64,000 nucleotides of DNA from NCBI GenBank assembly GCA_021234535.1, contig CM037836.1:29569769-29633768 (forward strand). Reading direction: 5' to 3'. Under the pieces are notes generated by a model, which worked only from the letters and a program-made list of their open reading frames with translations, was not told where the DNA came from and made no database searches. Both the position numbers and the translations under genes were made by a program. Within the stretch, counting starts at the first letter, position 1. The number at the start of each line of letters is the position of its first letter. Positions 63,445 to 64,000 of the stretch are shown one piece after another. The DNA comes from Stichopus chloronotus (Eukaryota > Echinodermata > Holothuroidea > Aspidochirotida > Stichopodidae).

Positions 63445-63477
63445 TGTCTCTTCTTCTTTCGTTAGAGCATCCGCCAT
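63445..63477 (-). CDS. PTPN9: PTPN9 exon 1 (start codon exon)
   Basis: This is the first coding exon of a PTPN9/MEG2-type protein tyrosine phosphatase. It encodes MADALTKEEET and ends in phase 0 at a perfect donor, ACA|GTAAGT (63444-63439). Joined to the exon at 23137, the peptide runs on as ATRLFLSHLNN, which aligns without gaps to the human N-terminus (MAPELTPEEEQATKQFL). The ATG at 63477 was chosen because it matches the internal human Met and has G at -3 and G at +4. Two further in-frame ATGs lie upstream, at 63498 (adds MPHRDEV) and at 63555. Human PTPN9 also has a short extension before the equivalent Met, so 63498 is a real alternative. The phosphatase is known to act on secretory vesicles; its lipid-binding CRAL-TRIO domain directs it there. 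The exon is short and was recognised only by its fit to exon 2. Confidence 0.85.
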
Positions 63478-64000
63478 GACTTCATCCCTGTGCGGCATAT
63501 TCTGTGTTATTATTTCCGAAAGTTCTGTGTGATACGCGTTCCCACACTTAGTCACTAATATAGTAATACATATACGTACAGGCTAGGTTATTCAACGCAG
63601 TACAGTGAGTGGTATGTGTGCTTGCACGTTTTCTCTCTCTATGCTACTGTACAGCCCTAATGCACGAAACCCATCAACTGTCAACAAGGAGTACAAATAT
63701 CCCGGAAGAGACGATCAAGATACTCCGTACGATAGTTGGGAGTATTTAAAGTGCATGGCAAGCCATCGGAGGCTCGGAGCCCTAAGCGTCACTTGTATGG
63801 GCGTATTTTCAATGTGTTATCAAGGAAATGTTTCATTGCTATTTCGGTTTCCGTAAAGAAACCTAAATCAACTAGAACACGTGAACAGAAGTCAATGAAT
63901 AACTCCGGCACTGGTAACTGCAATCACACTCTTCACATGAGTGTCAAGTGTTTTTGACTTTCGACTAGTGAGGTGTTATTGGACCCTCTGACTTAGGAAT
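63478..64000. other. Region upstream of PTPN9 coding start
   Basis: This should hold the 5' untranslated region and promoter of PTPN9. The frame is open upstream to 63555. No TATA box or clear initiator could be assigned. CpG dinucleotides are a little denser around 63460-63550 than in the introns. On the plus strand an open frame runs from 63605 to 63856 (83 codons) directly opposite PTPN9. It has no recognised similarity and is treated as unproven. Confidence 0.5.

Overview
The window is animal genomic DNA: A+T-rich, with sparse coding sequence, GT-AG introns, tRNA-derived SINEs, many DNA transposons and a DIRS-type retroelement. The repeat style, including a dispersed repeat carrying TGACCTTTGACCT, suggests a marine invertebrate deuterostome, perhaps an echinoderm such as a sea cucumber. 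That placement is an inference, not a proof.

Only one cellular gene is firmly supported. It lies on the minus strand and is the 5' part of PTPN9 (MEG2-type), a CRAL-TRIO-domain protein tyrosine phosphatase. Four coding exons are visible: 63477-63445 (start codon), 23137-22994, 5638-5549 and 1381-1257. They join in frame as 130 residues (or 137 from an upstream AUG) that match the CRAL-TRIO N-lobe and the start of the lipid-binding domain without gaps. The rest of the gene, including the whole phosphatase domain, lies beyond the left edge. The introns are about 40.3, 17.4 and 4.2 kb.

Nearly everything else is intronic and built of repeats. Region by region: 1-23 kb (introns 4, 3 and 2) holds a pair of TTAA-flanked MITEs in opposite orientation, a tRNA-derived SINE with a 15-bp target duplication, two copies of a foldback element, a second SINE head, a Harbinger-like MITE, an AATATCG/CGATATT palindrome array, a 73-85 bp minisatellite and many copies of a repeat with an embedded splice-donor-like motif. 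Intron 1 (23-63 kb) holds a 3.7-kb hAT element (26743-30486, 8-bp duplication AAAGGAAC) with a second hAT-like element nested inside it, another hAT element (31641-34166, duplication CTGGGCAC), a decayed DIRS-like retroelement (about 41.3-43.2 kb, RT and tyrosine-recombinase remnants), arrays of a ~141-bp unit bearing DR1-like AGGTCA repeats, a third foldback copy, a decayed hAT terminus near 52.4 kb and a small foldback at 59.4 kb. The last 0.5 kb is the region upstream of PTPN9.

Most long ORFs outside the PTPN9 exons look like chance or transposon remnants. No rRNA, functional tRNA, CRISPR or operon structure was seen. No clearly new biological system was found. The most notable items are the nested and TSD-bounded hAT elements, the DR1-bearing higher-order repeat, and the terminal hairpin shared by two repeat families with a compensatory base change.
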